NCBI GenBank assembly: GCA_016926135.1
Contig: JAFGPH010000199.1
Span: 1-22,343 of the forward strand
Source: Deltaproteobacteria bacterium
GTDB lineage: Bacteria > Desulfobacterota > DSM-4660 > Desulfatiglandales > HGW-15
DNA: 22,343 bases
Reading direction: 5' to 3'
This document shows positions 1-6,744 of this stretch, piece after piece. The notes under the pieces are model-generated. The model searched no databases. It was not told where the DNA came from and saw only the letters and a program-made list of their open reading frames with translations. The position numbers and the translations under genes are program-made. Each line of letters opens with the position of its first letter. Position 1 is the first letter of the stretch.

Positions 1-52
1 TCAGGACGGCTGTCGCAGAGACGCCGCCTGCGGTGATGCGTATCTTGCGCAT
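1..52 (-). CDS. N-terminal fragment of a gene running off the left edge; possibly cyclophilin-like (TM1367-type)
   Basis: Only 17 codons are visible, reading MRKIRITAGGVSATAVL and continuing past base 1. An AGGAGG ribosome site at 61-66 lies 8 bases from the ATG at 50-52. A second in-frame ATG at 56-58 is only 2 bases from that site, so the inner ATG is the better start. The alternating beta-strand pattern resembles the opening strand of small cyclophilin-like proteins of the TM1367 type, which often sit beside organic-acid transporters, but 17 residues cannot settle the family. It is the last visible gene of the minus-strand run that begins with dctP and follows the 39-aa membrane peptide by 26 bases. 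Confidence 0.5.
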   Translation of the reverse strand, partial: MRKIRITAGGVSATAVL

Positions 53-78
53 AAGCATCCCCTCCTAAAAAAAGCCTG

Positions 79-198
79 CTAATCATTGGGGAAGGTGTTC
101 TCAAAACCCTTGATCAGCCCGTAGATGATGAATCCCACGGTGGCCCCAACCAGGACAGCCGCGACCAAGGTGATGAAATTGGGCCATAGGACAAACAT
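79..198 (-). CDS. 39-aa single-span membrane peptide
   Basis: A short ORF encodes a 39-residue peptide beginning MFVLWPNFITLVAAVLVG and ending KGFENTFPND. Residues about 8-29 form one hydrophobic helix rich in Gly, Ala, Val and Ile. The last 10 residues are polar and net acidic. An AAGGAGG site lies 7 bases upstream of the ATG, which is strong support for such a small ORF. It sits between a 159-aa membrane protein and the truncated left-edge gene, all on the minus strand, so it is probably a late member of the TRAP transporter operon. I do not recognise the family. It could be a small accessory subunit of a membrane complex. Confidence 0.6.
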   Translation of the reverse strand: MFVLWPNFITLVAAVLVGATVGFIIYGLIKGFENTFPND

Positions 199-255
199 CG
201 AAAGCCTCCTTTTGGTCAAGCGCTCAGCATCCGGGTCCCTGGAATTCACTCTATG

Positions 256-735
256 CTATGGGGCGCCGTTCTGCACGAGGAATTTGATTTCTATCTCCTT
301 GTTCGCCATCTTGAGGGCGGTAAGAAACTTTCCCAATTTCCCGCCTCCCAGCCAGGAAAAGACGTAAATCTTCTCCCCTTCCAGTCGCATGCGTATGAAA
401 CCCCATGGTAGGAAAGAAAACCTGGGTCCTTCCACCACCGAGATCTGACGTGCATGGCTCTTCAGGGAGCGCCTGTAGCACTTGATACGGACCTCGCCGT
501 CTGCCCGGACCTCAACCTCGTGGCCGATCCCCAGCGAAAAGTACCAGGAATAGCCCACCACGAAGACGATCATGAGAAGATGGCCTGCGGGCCAGGTTCC
601 GGTGAAGGCATTCGGCGCCAGGAACCAGACGGCCACCCCCGTCCAGGCTGCGAGAAAGGCATAGAAGGCAGCCACAAAAGGATAAGGCCCCCTGTACACA
701 AAGCCCTCTTTCGGAACTCGGAACCTCATTTGCAT
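256..735 (-). CDS. Two-helix membrane protein with a C-terminal beta-rich domain, unknown function
   Basis: The product is 159 aa. Two hydrophobic helices lie at about residues 19-42 and 52-72. A cytosolic beta-rich part follows (about 75-159), with alternating charged and aromatic residues and the turn FSWLGGGKLGKF, which recalls bacterial PH-like domains. I cannot assign a function. Two starts are possible, ATG at 733-735 or ATG at 727-729 (MRFRVPKEG), and neither has a clear Shine-Dalgarno site. The start codons lie only a few bases after the T-run of a terminator-like hairpin that follows dctM. Expression therefore probably depends on read-through from the TRAP operon. The 39-aa peptide gene begins 57 bases after its stop. 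Confidence 0.65.
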   Translation of the reverse strand: MQMRFRVPKEGFVYRGPYPFVAAFYAFLAAWTGVAVWFLAPNAFTGTWPAGHLLMIVFVVGYSWYFSLGIGHEVEVRADGEVRIKCYRRSLKSHARQISVVEGPRFSFLPWGFIRMRLEGEKIYVFSWLGGGKLGKFLTALKMANKEIEIKFLVQNGAP

Positions 736-740
736 GCCTG

Positions 741-780
741 AAAAAGGCCTACCCCGGACCGTCAGGGTTCGGGTCAGGCC
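741..780 (-). terminator. Intrinsic terminator after dctM
   Basis: On the minus strand GGCCT-g-ACCC (780-771) pairs with GGGTAGGCC (754-746), with one bulged base. The closing arm is followed at once by TTTTT (745-741). This is the usual stem plus U-run of a Rho-independent terminator, starting 10 bases after the dctM stop codon. The next minus-strand ATG is only 6-12 bases beyond the U-run, so the site probably attenuates rather than fully ends the transcript. Confidence 0.65.
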
Positions 781-790
781 CCCTTGTTCA

Positions 791-2101
791 TCAGAAAAAC
801 AGGGCCGGCAAAAGGAGTATGATCTGAGGAAAGATCATGACCATAACCACGCCGAACACCTGGAGCGCGATGAACGGGGCCGAAGACTTCCAGATATCGG
901 TGGTCGAGATATCCGGAGGCGCCACACCCTTCAAGTAAAACAGGGCGTATCCGAAGGGAGGCGACAGGAACGAGATCTGGAGGTTGGTGGCAAAGAGCAC
1001 CCCGAACCAGATGGGATCAAACCCCAGTTGCCGTATAATGGGGCCGAAAATGGGCACACACAGCATGATGATCCCCACCCAGTCGATGAAGCACCCCAGA
1101 AAGATGAGGATGAACTGCATGACGATGATGATTCCCCAGGGGCCCAGTCCCGAACCCATCAGAAGGTCGGTGACGAACCTGCCCCCTCCCACCATCACAT
1201 AGAGGCCCACAAAGATGTTCGCTCCGAAGATGGTCCACATGACCATGGCCGAGGACTTGAGTGTGGCCTCTGCGGCCTGGACCACTCCCTTCCACTTGAG
1301 CTTGCCCTGCAGGGCGGTCATCACGATGGCCCCGGCCGCGCCCACGCCGGCCGCCTCTGTAGGGGCCGCGATGCCCGTGAAAATGGTGCCCAGGACGAGA
1401 AAGATCAGAATGCCCGGCGGGATAAGCCTTATGACCAGTTTGAACCTGGCCTTGACCGGCAACCGCTCTTCCACGGGGATAGGAGGGCCCAAAGAGGGAT
1501 TGATATAGCAGCGGAGCGTGACATAAGCGATGAAAAAACCGGCCAGCATCAGGCCGGGCAGGATGGCCCCTGCATAAAGCCGACCGATGGAGCTGTTGTC
1601 CACGAGGCCGTAAACGATGAGCATGACGCTCGGGGGGATGAGGATGCCCAGGGTGCCGCCGGCCAGGATGGAGCCGCAGGCGATGAACTTGTTGTACATC
1701 CTCTTGAGCATCTGGGGCAGGGCGATCACGCCCATGGTCACCTCGCTGGCCCCGATGACGCCCACCATGGCCGCGAGGATGGTGCACGCGAAGATGGTGG
1801 CCGAGGCCACCCCTCCCTTCAGCACGCCGAACCACTGATAGACCGTCTCGTAAAGTTCTTCGATGATGCCTGACCTCTCCAGGATGCAGGCCATGAAGAT
1901 GAAGAGAGGGATGGCTGCCAGGAGGTAGTTGGTCATGAGGCCGAAGATCCTGGTGGAAACGATATTCACTGCCGCCGGCCCCTGAAGGAATGCCGTAAAA
2001 ATCACCCCTACCGAACCGCAGGAGAAGGCAACGGGGAGGCCCAGGCCCAGCAGGAAGAACAGGGACCCGAACATGGTGATGGTGATCCATTCAATGCTCA
2101 T
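791..2101 (-). CDS. dctM: TRAP transporter large permease subunit (DctM family)
   Basis: This is the large membrane subunit of a TRAP transporter, the Na+-coupled channel that receives substrate from DctP. The product is 436 aa, normal for DctM, with about 11-12 hydrophobic segments. It shows family hallmarks: a hydrophobic N-terminal helix (FFLLGLGLPVAFSCG), the segment GILIPPSVMLIVYGL near residue 155, a central APTEAAGVGA motif, and a C-terminal FATNLQISFLSPPFGYALFY. The start MSIEWITITMF is chosen because its ATG overlaps the dctQ stop as ATGA (2098-2101), a normal coupling in TRAP operons. The upstream 16 codons in frame lie inside dctQ and look like shadow sequence. A terminator-like hairpin follows the stop. 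Confidence 0.93.
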   Translation of the reverse strand: MSIEWITITMFGSLFFLLGLGLPVAFSCGSVGVIFTAFLQGPAAVNIVSTRIFGLMTNYLLAAIPLFIFMACILERSGIIEELYETVYQWFGVLKGGVASATIFACTILAAMVGVIGASEVTMGVIALPQMLKRMYNKFIACGSILAGGTLGILIPPSVMLIVYGLVDNSSIGRLYAGAILPGLMLAGFFIAYVTLRCYINPSLGPPIPVEERLPVKARFKLVIRLIPPGILIFLVLGTIFTGIAAPTEAAGVGAAGAIVMTALQGKLKWKGVVQAAEATLKSSAMVMWTIFGANIFVGLYVMVGGGRFVTDLLMGSGLGPWGIIIVMQFILIFLGCFIDWVGIIMLCVPIFGPIIRQLGFDPIWFGVLFATNLQISFLSPPFGYALFYLKGVAPPDISTTDIWKSSAPFIALQVFGVVMVMIFPQIILLLPALFF

Positions 2102-2646
2102 GCCATTTCCCTCCCCGTAATCGCGAAGTGAAGATCCCGGATGAACCACACGATCCCCTGAAGGAGCATCATGAGTGCTCCAAAGGGCATCATGAACTTG
2201 ACGGGATACAGGGGGGGCGCCCAGTCGGTGAGGGAAAGCTCGCCGATCATCTCGATTCCGAAGATCTTTCCTCCGCCGAGCATGGTCTGGGAACTCCAGT
2301 AAAACGTCCAGCAGGTGTAGAGGAGCACGCCGTTGAAGAGGAAGAAAAAAATCGAAGTGAATAGGTCGAGAAAGGCCCGGGTCCTGCGGGTCCTGGTGGA
2401 ATAGAATACGTCCACCCTGACGTGGGCCCTGTGGTAATGGCAGTACCCTGCAACGAACATGTACTGGATGGCAAAGAGAAGGGTCATGGTTTCATGGCCC
2501 CAGTTGGTCGGCCTGTTGAAGACGTAACGCATCACCACCTCGAATGTGATGACCGCGACGGCCAGGAGGGTGAGGCCCACCATGAGTTTGCCGATGAAGA
2601 TGTTCGTCTTCTCAACGCCGATCATGAATTTTCTGAGCAGATTCAT
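2098..2646 (-). CDS. dctQ: TRAP transporter small permease subunit (DctQ family)
   Basis: The 182-aa product has four predicted helices (about residues 16-38, 53-73, 90-112 and 148-168), as expected for DctQ. The first-loop motif FEVVMRYVFNRPTNWGHET is the classic DctQ signature. DctQ forms the membrane complex with DctM and docks the binding protein. The gene lies 106 bases after dctP and overlaps dctM by four bases. The start region is unusual. The weak Shine-Dalgarno (GGGG) forms a four-base-pair hairpin with CCCC immediately before the ATG (2647-2658), which could keep translation low relative to dctP. Confidence 0.93.
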   Translation of the reverse strand: MNLLRKFMIGVEKTNIFIGKLMVGLTLLAVAVITFEVVMRYVFNRPTNWGHETMTLLFAIQYMFVAGYCHYHRAHVRVDVFYSTRTRRTRAFLDLFTSIFFFLFNGVLLYTCWTFYWSSQTMLGGGKIFGIEMIGELSLTDWAPPLYPVKFMMPFGALMMLLQGIVWFIRDLHFAITGREMA

Positions 2647-2658
2647 GGGGCAAACCCC
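2647..2658 (-). promoter_or_regulatory. Mini-hairpin over the dctQ ribosome-binding site
   Basis: On the minus strand the bases before the dctQ ATG read GGGG-TTTG-CCCC-ATG. The only purine-rich stretch near the start can pair with the CCCC directly before the ATG. This would mask the ribosome site. It is a short stem, so the effect is inferred. Confidence 0.35.
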
Positions 2659-2714
2659 TATCCAGAAGTGAATGGCAAAGGTCGTAGGTCGCTTCCGGTC
2701 CGGAGAGAAACCAA

Positions 2715-2747
2715 GAGGGGGGAAGAGGGATCCCCATTCCCCCCCTC
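2715..2747 (-). promoter_or_regulatory. Intercistronic hairpin between dctP and dctQ
   Basis: A 10-base-pair stem pairs GAGGGGGGAA (2715-2724) with 2737-2747, which has one bulged C. The loop itself contains the palindrome GGGATCCC. It starts 6 bases after the dctP stop and lacks a U-run on the minus strand. A stable hairpin just after the binding-protein gene is the usual arrangement that gives more binding protein than membrane subunits, by partial termination or by protecting the upstream mRNA. Confidence 0.55.
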
Positions 2748-2752
2748 CGGTT

Positions 2753-3901
2753 TTAGATGTCTATTTTTTTGCCCTGGAGATCCACCATATCCTTCTGCGT
2801 GTAGTACCCCACCTTGATGGACTTCATGAATTCCCACTGTGACTTGAAGGCCTTCATGGCGAGGGGATGCTTCTTGGCCCACTTGACCCACAGTTCGGGG
2901 GCAAACTTCTTGAACTTCTCGATGTCCGATTCCTTGAGCCGGATCACCTCCACGCCCTGTTTCTTGAACTTCTCGAAGGCCTCGATGTCGGCCTTTTGGA
3001 TGGCCGTGTAGTGATCCCAGGAGTGTTTGGTGACGGCCGCCTCAAAAAGCTGTTGCAGATGCTTGGGGAGTTTCTTCCATGAGTTCATGTTGACGTCGAC
3101 GCTCATGAGGTCGCAAGGCTGGTGGAGGCACGGTGTGGAAGGCGGCCCCATGATGATGTACTTGGCGGCCTCGCCGAAACCGAGGTTGTAGTTGATGGCC
3201 GCACCGACAAAGTCCGATCCGTCGATGACGCCTTTCTCGAGGGCGGGATAGACTTCGCCTCCGGGGAGGAGCACCGTGGCCACGCCTGCGGCGCGGTAGA
3301 TGTCTGCGATAATGCCGCCGGGGTAACGGATCTTCTTGCCCTTGAAGTCTTCAAAGGAACGGATGGGGACCTTGGAGTGGATCAGGTTGTCGTCGTGCTG
3401 GATGGGCCCGATGTAGTGCATGTTGTGGCTGCCGTAACCTTCCCGGGCAAACTGCATGCCTCCCAGTTCACGGTACCAGGTCTCCCACTGGTCCGGTCGG
3501 TCCATGCCGAACGGGTATGAAGAGAGGAAGGTGGCCACCGGGATCTTGCCGGGCCAGTAAACGTCGAAGCAGTGCATGGCGTCAAAGACCCCGGCCTTGA
3601 CTGCATCGAACATCTCAAAGGTCCCCACGATGGCGCCAGCGGGAAACCCTTCCACCACCAGCTTCCCCTCGGTCATTTCTCCCACTTGCTTGCAGAATTC
3701 CTGGAATTTGACGTAACCCAGGGTGCCTGCGTCCCAGGCGGTCTGAATCTTCATCTTGATCGGGGCCTGGGCCGAGACCCTCATCACAGCAGGGAACCCC
3801 AATGCCCCTGCCGCGGCACCGGTCACGGCCGCGGTCTTGAGGAACTTCCGACGAGACACGTTATCAGGTTGTTTTCTATCCTCTCCTATCTTCTCCACCA
3901 T
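2753..3901 (-). CDS. dctP: TRAP transporter solute-binding protein (DctP family), Tat-exported
   Basis: This 382-aa periplasmic receptor delivers an organic acid to DctQM. It begins with a twin-arginine signal: SRRKFLK at residues 16-22, then the hydrophobic AAVTGAAAGALGFPAVM and a likely cleavage site at VSA-QA. The mature part shows the DctP fold, including VIDGSDFVGAAINYNLGFGEAAKY, which resembles the group of 2-oxo-acid and chloroaromatic binding proteins (TakP/FcbT1 type), several of which also use Tat signals. The substrate is therefore probably a 2-oxo, mannitol-like or aromatic acid, but it is not provable here. An AAGGAGG site 6 bases before the ATG fixes the start. It is the first gene of the operon. 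Confidence 0.93.
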   Translation of the reverse strand: MVEKIGEDRKQPDNVSRRKFLKTAAVTGAAAGALGFPAVMRVSAQAPIKMKIQTAWDAGTLGYVKFQEFCKQVGEMTEGKLVVEGFPAGAIVGTFEMFDAVKAGVFDAMHCFDVYWPGKIPVATFLSSYPFGMDRPDQWETWYRELGGMQFAREGYGSHNMHYIGPIQHDDNLIHSKVPIRSFEDFKGKKIRYPGGIIADIYRAAGVATVLLPGGEVYPALEKGVIDGSDFVGAAINYNLGFGEAAKYIIMGPPSTPCLHQPCDLMSVDVNMNSWKKLPKHLQQLFEAAVTKHSWDHYTAIQKADIEAFEKFKKQGVEVIRLKESDIEKFKKFAPELWVKWAKKHPLAMKAFKSQWEFMKSIKVGYYTQKDMVDLQGKKIDI

Positions 3902-4032
3902 GACCTACCTCCTTTGCTCGTAAGGGTTCAGGAAAAATGTGAAGGCCTCCGGGCCGCACACCCTCGGCGCACGGCGCACAACCACCTCACCCTTCACGCC
4001 TCCCCATCCAATGCAGCCATGCGAAGGCGAGA

Positions 4033-4148
4033 CCGGAAAAACTTCAACACTGCGGGGGCGGTAATGGGCCATCGAGAAAGATGAGTTGCGGCCCTGAGAG
4101 ACCACCCCCCGACGGCCGTGTCGCACCCGGTATTTGTAAACGTATTTA
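4033..4148. repeat. Dispersed imperfect repeat, copy A
   Basis: This stretch matches copy B at 15797-15910 over about 115 bases. Both run CCGG, AAAAACTTC, GGCGGTAA, then an identical 16-mer GTTGCGGCCCTGAGAG (4085-4100 here), a C-run, and a final TATT/AAACGT block. In copy A, CATC pairs with GATG inside GGGC/GCCC. Both copies lie in gene-free spacers. Confidence 0.6.
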
Positions 4149-4335
4149 TTCGACATAACGCCAGAAGACGATGGATAGACGATCTGAATAGTATGACAAG
4201 CATCCACACGGTCGGTACACGCCGCCTGCGGACGGGAATACGGAAATCAATGGCACTTAGCAATGGGATCCCTGATGATGGAGGATGGGAAATTGTTCCA
4301 CGATACGAAACAAATGTCTGTATTGTTGTACAGGT

Positions 4336-4365
4336 TTTTTACCAGGTAAAAACGGGGGGTGTCAA
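4336..4365 (-). promoter_or_regulatory. Sigma-70 promoter of dctPQM with an overlapping 17-bp palindrome
   Basis: On the minus strand a perfect -35 TTGACA (4365-4360) is followed after 18 bases by TAAAAA (4341-4336), or after 17 by GTAAAA. The palindrome TTTTTACC-A-GGTAAAAA (4336-4352) covers the -10 and part of the spacer, a good position for a repressor operator. The start point would be near 4329, leaving a leader of about 430 bases before dctP. No other strong promoter was seen between here and dctP. Confidence 0.55.
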
Positions 4366-4367
4366 GC

Positions 4368-4387
4368 AAAAACCTTGATCCCCAAGG
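4368..4387 (-). terminator. Possible intrinsic terminator after gcvH
   Basis: On the minus strand CCTTG-GGGAT-CAAGG (4387-4373) is followed by TTTTT (4372-4368). The stem is only five base pairs, so it would be a weak terminator. It sits 34 bases after the gcvH stop and directly before the dctP promoter -35 box, which suits a boundary between two units. Confidence 0.45.
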
Positions 4388-4421
4388 CTGACGGTCTCGC
4401 AGGAGGTCGAGATCGCACGAC

Positions 4422-4847
4422 CTATGACTGCTGCGAATACTTTTCGATCTCGGCCAGGATCCACTTCTTCAACTCGTCGGTGCCGTGAATGAGATTCTTC
4501 AGATCTTCCTTGTTTTCAGGCTTGATCTTGAAGATCCACCCCTTGCCGTAACAGTCCTCGTTGATGAGCCCCGGGTTGGTCTCCAGTTCCTCGTTGACAC
4601 CCACCAGTGTCCCGTCCAGCGGCCCGTTGACTTTGCCCAGCCACTTCCCCGATTCGATCTTTGCAAACTTCTTTCCGGCCTTGACCGCCTTCCCTTCCTC
4701 GGGGAGTTGCACATAGACGATCTCGCCCGCCATCTTCTGGGCAAAATCGTCCATTCCCATAACCATCACATCCCCTTCCTCTTTCACCCAGAAGTGGTTT
4801 TCTTCGTAATAAAGATCCTCCGGCACATTGTATCCCTCTATCTCCAT
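4422..4847 (-). CDS. gcvH: Glycine cleavage H-like lipoyl carrier protein
   Basis: The 141-aa product has the GcvH fold order: an N-terminal YYEENHFWVKEEGDV, the lipoyl hairpin with FAKIESGKWLGKVNGPLDG, and the C-terminal NPGLINEDCYGKGWIFKIKP. The lipoylated lysine is expected at K68 in ESGKW. Usual GcvH reads ESVKA, so the residues after the lysine are atypical. GcvH carries aminomethyl groups between the P, T and L proteins of glycine cleavage, and none of those partners is in the window. Orphan GcvH-like proteins in anaerobes can instead serve as lipoate carriers for Hdr-type or other systems. The start follows a GGAGG site 9 bases upstream. Confidence 0.88.
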   Translation of the reverse strand: MEIEGYNVPEDLYYEENHFWVKEEGDVMVMGMDDFAQKMAGEIVYVQLPEEGKAVKAGKKFAKIESGKWLGKVNGPLDGTLVGVNEELETNPGLINEDCYGKGWIFKIKPENKEDLKNLIHGTDELKKWILAEIEKYSQQS

Positions 4848-4928
4848 CGAACAAAGCCTCCTTCCTTAGATCTTCTCTTCCTTCTGTATGAAATTCCATG
4901 CCTCGCAAAAAGTCCCATTCGGCCGTTA

Positions 4929-4995
4929 CGATCATGGTTCGATACCTCACCATGATCGGGGAGCACGTTCGCCCTGAGGTATCGAAGGGTGAACG
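4929..4995. repeat. Paired hairpins with complementary loops
   Basis: Hairpin 1 pairs CGATCATGGT (4929-4938) with ACCATGATCG (4949-4958), a perfect 10-bp stem. Hairpin 2 pairs CGTTCGCCCT (4966-4975) with AGGGTGAACG (4986-4995), 9 of 10 plus one wobble. Both loops are 10 bases, TCGATACCTC and GAGGTATCGA, and they are exact reverse complements. The unit lies between the aminotransferase stop and gcvH start. It has the look of an inverted pair of REP-like units. Confidence 0.75.
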
Positions 4996-5098
4996 CGACC
5001 CTCGCGGGATCAACCGAGTTTTACGTTCGATCCGAGTTGCCGCAACAGCGGCAAGCAGCCAAGCTCTTTGCCTAACGGCGGTTTACCCGGTCGCTCCT

Positions 5099-6295
5099 CT
5101 ATCCCTGTGTCCCCTTCCGGTACACGGCTGATGTCGCTTCCAGTGCACCGGCACGAACCTTTACCCCCTGAGCACGCAGAATGGTCTCGAGGGCTGAGAG
5201 GAGGAGAAAAACGTTGCGCCGGGAGGAGGACTCCCCAAGGAGCCCCACCCGCCAGAGCTTTCCTGCAAAGGGTCCGAGACCCCCTCCGATTTCAATCCCG
5301 AAGTCCTGGAGGAGCGCCCTCCTTACCTTGAGATCGTCCGCGCCCTCGGGGACCCGTATGGCGTTCAGGGTGGGGAGTCTCTCAGGTTGCGGCACGAGCA
5401 TGGAAAGTCCCATGGCTTCCACCCCGGCCACCAAGGCCAAATGATTGAGCCTGTGTCGTGCAAAACGGTTTTCCAGTCCCTCTTCGGCAATGATGCGCAA
5501 TGCCTCGCGCAGGGCGTAGACCATGTTGATCGGTGCTGTGTGGTGGTATTTCCTTTCATTCCCCCAGTAGCTTTTTACCATGCTCATATCCAGATACCAG
5601 CTCGACACGGGCGTCTTTCGATTCTGGAGGACTTCCACGGCGGCCGGGCCGAGAGAAATCGGGGAGAGACCCGGGGGACAGGAGATGCACTTCTGGCTAC
5701 CGCTGTAGGCCACATCGATGCCGATCCTGTCCAGGCCCACGTCCATGCCCCCGAGGGAGGTCACCATGTCTACCAGGAAGAGCGCGCCCGATTCATGGGC
5801 AATCTGCGCGAGAGGTTCCGGGGGAGTGCACGCACCTGTGGATGTCTCGGCATGGACCGCTGCGAGGATTCTGGGATTCCGACCTGTTACCGCTTTGCGG
5901 ACCATGTCAGGGTCCATCGCCCTTCCCCACTCCCCGTCCACGCGAACCAGTCTACCCCCCACTCGCTCGACGATTTCGCACATCCTGGCGCTGAAAACCC
6001 CGTTCACACAGACGACCACCTCGTCGCCCGGCTCGATGACGTTGACCAGGGCAGCCTCCATGCCCGCGCTCCCCGTCCCGGACACCGGTATGGTCAGCTC
6101 GTTCTCGGTTTGAAAGACGAAGCGGAGCAGTTCCTGAGTCTCGTCCATGACAAAGAGGAAGTACGGATCGAGATGGCCGATGGTGGGTGTGGCCATGGCC
6201 TGGAGGACTCGCGCAGGCACATCGCTGGGCCCGGGTCCCATAAGGACCCTCTGTCCGGGGTTCAAGTCTCTAAACCTGTTCACGTCGAATTTCAT
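5099..6295 (-). CDS. Class V aminotransferase, alanine-glyoxylate type
   Basis: A 398-aa PLP-dependent enzyme of the class V family (alanine/serine-glyoxylate aminotransferase relatives). Visible features are the N-terminal [14 protein letters not shown], the cofactor-site [13 protein letters not shown], the HAETSTG segment, [11 protein letters not shown] with the conserved Asp, and [14 protein letters not shown], where K is the Schiff-base lysine. Near the end, [11 protein letters not shown] carries the substrate carboxylate Arg. It probably moves an amino group between a small amino acid and glyoxylate or pyruvate; the exact pair cannot be read from sequence. The start [11 protein letters not shown] follows GGAGG with 6 bases spacing; the longer in-frame upstream codons are not needed. 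Glycine made from glyoxylate would connect with the neighbouring GcvH. Confidence 0.88.
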   Translation of the reverse strand: MKFDVNRFRDLNPGQRVLMGPGPSDVPARVLQAMATPTIGHLDPYFLFVMDETQELLRFVFQTENELTIPVSGTGSAGMEAALVNVIEPGDEVVVCVNGVFSARMCEIVERVGGRLVRVDGEWGRAMDPDMVRKAVTGRNPRILAAVHAETSTGACTPPEPLAQIAHESGALFLVDMVTSLGGMDVGLDRIGIDVAYSGSQKCISCPPGLSPISLGPAAVEVLQNRKTPVSSWYLDMSMVKSYWGNERKYHHTAPINMVYALREALRIIAEEGLENRFARHRLNHLALVAGVEAMGLSMLVPQPERLPTLNAIRVPEGADDLKVRRALLQDFGIEIGGGLGPFAGKLWRVGLLGESSSRRNVFLLLSALETILRAQGVKVRAGALEATSAVYRKGTQG

Positions 6296-6744
6296 GTATA
6301 ACCTCCCCATTCTCGCGGATAGACCTTCCCGGGAGTCGTCTCCGGGGAACGCCATCCAGAATTGACGGCTTCGTGAAAAGTCCATCTGCTGCTTTCAGAA
6401 GCATGGCCCGTCATGGGCCCGGGCACCTCCGCTTCCTGCAGGTGGATGGGTCGTGGCGAAGCATCTGCTGACTGAAAGGAGGGAAGCGGAATCCCGAATT
6501 GGGCGAGTATAGGGCAGAAGCACGCGGGTGTCAAGGAATCACATGGGCCATTTCAAGGGGACGGCTCTTTATGTAATATTTTTATTTTATTGATCTTTTT
6601 GTGCTGATCCTGCTCCTAGCCCGGATCATGGATGATCAGCCGGAGGATGGCCTTGACCTCTGCTCGGATCTGGTGGTACAAATCGCCAATCAGAAAGGCC
6701 GCAGGGGCGCCGGAGTCCCGGTCTGTAAATCGTTCACGTGAGGA
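6296..6744. other. 449-bp divergent spacer between aminotransferase and Hdr-like gene
   Basis: The spacer carries the aminotransferase promoter (6506-6534), a copy of the dispersed GACTTTT-type motif (6360-6384) and an AT-rich tract (about 6571-6600). It also has nested inverted repeats: GCTGATC/GATCAGC (6603-6609, 6634-6640) around GATCAT-GG-ATGATC (6624-6637). The latter is a possible operator for the plus-strand gene. No supported gene lies here. Confidence 0.5.
6506..6534 (-). promoter_or_regulatory. Sigma-70 promoter of the aminotransferase gene
   Basis: On the minus strand a perfect -35 TTGACA (6534-6529) is followed by a 17-base spacer and a -10 TATACT (6511-6506). Transcription would start near 6499, about 200 bases before the ATG at 6295. 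Confidence 0.75.

Larger units (their letters stand above)
3902..4421. other. 520-bp gene-free leader region upstream of dctP
   Basis: No convincing gene lies here. The short ORFs on both strands have no ribosome sites and odd composition. The region holds repeat copy A (4033-4148), the dctP promoter and palindrome (4336-4365) and the gcvH terminator (4368-4387). If the promoter is used, dctP mRNA has a leader of about 430 bases that contains the repeat copy in antisense. Confidence 0.6.

Noticed and set aside
734..1873. Long plus-strand ORF (379 codons) opposite dctM
   Set aside because: It is antisense to a clear DctM gene, rich in His, Asp, Gly and Arg, with no family resemblance: a shadow of high-GC codon use.
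3905..4207. 100-codon minus-strand ORF between dctP and its promoter
   Set aside because: Crosses repeat copy A, lacks a ribosome site and has unusual composition. A similar frame appears over repeat copy B, as expected for repeat DNA.
6628..6741. 37-codon ORF in frame with and just before the Hdr-like gene, ending in TGA
   Set aside because: No ribosome site and no family match. A selenocysteine read-through at the TGA was considered, but the upstream peptide has no Hdr features and the gene has its own good ribosome site.
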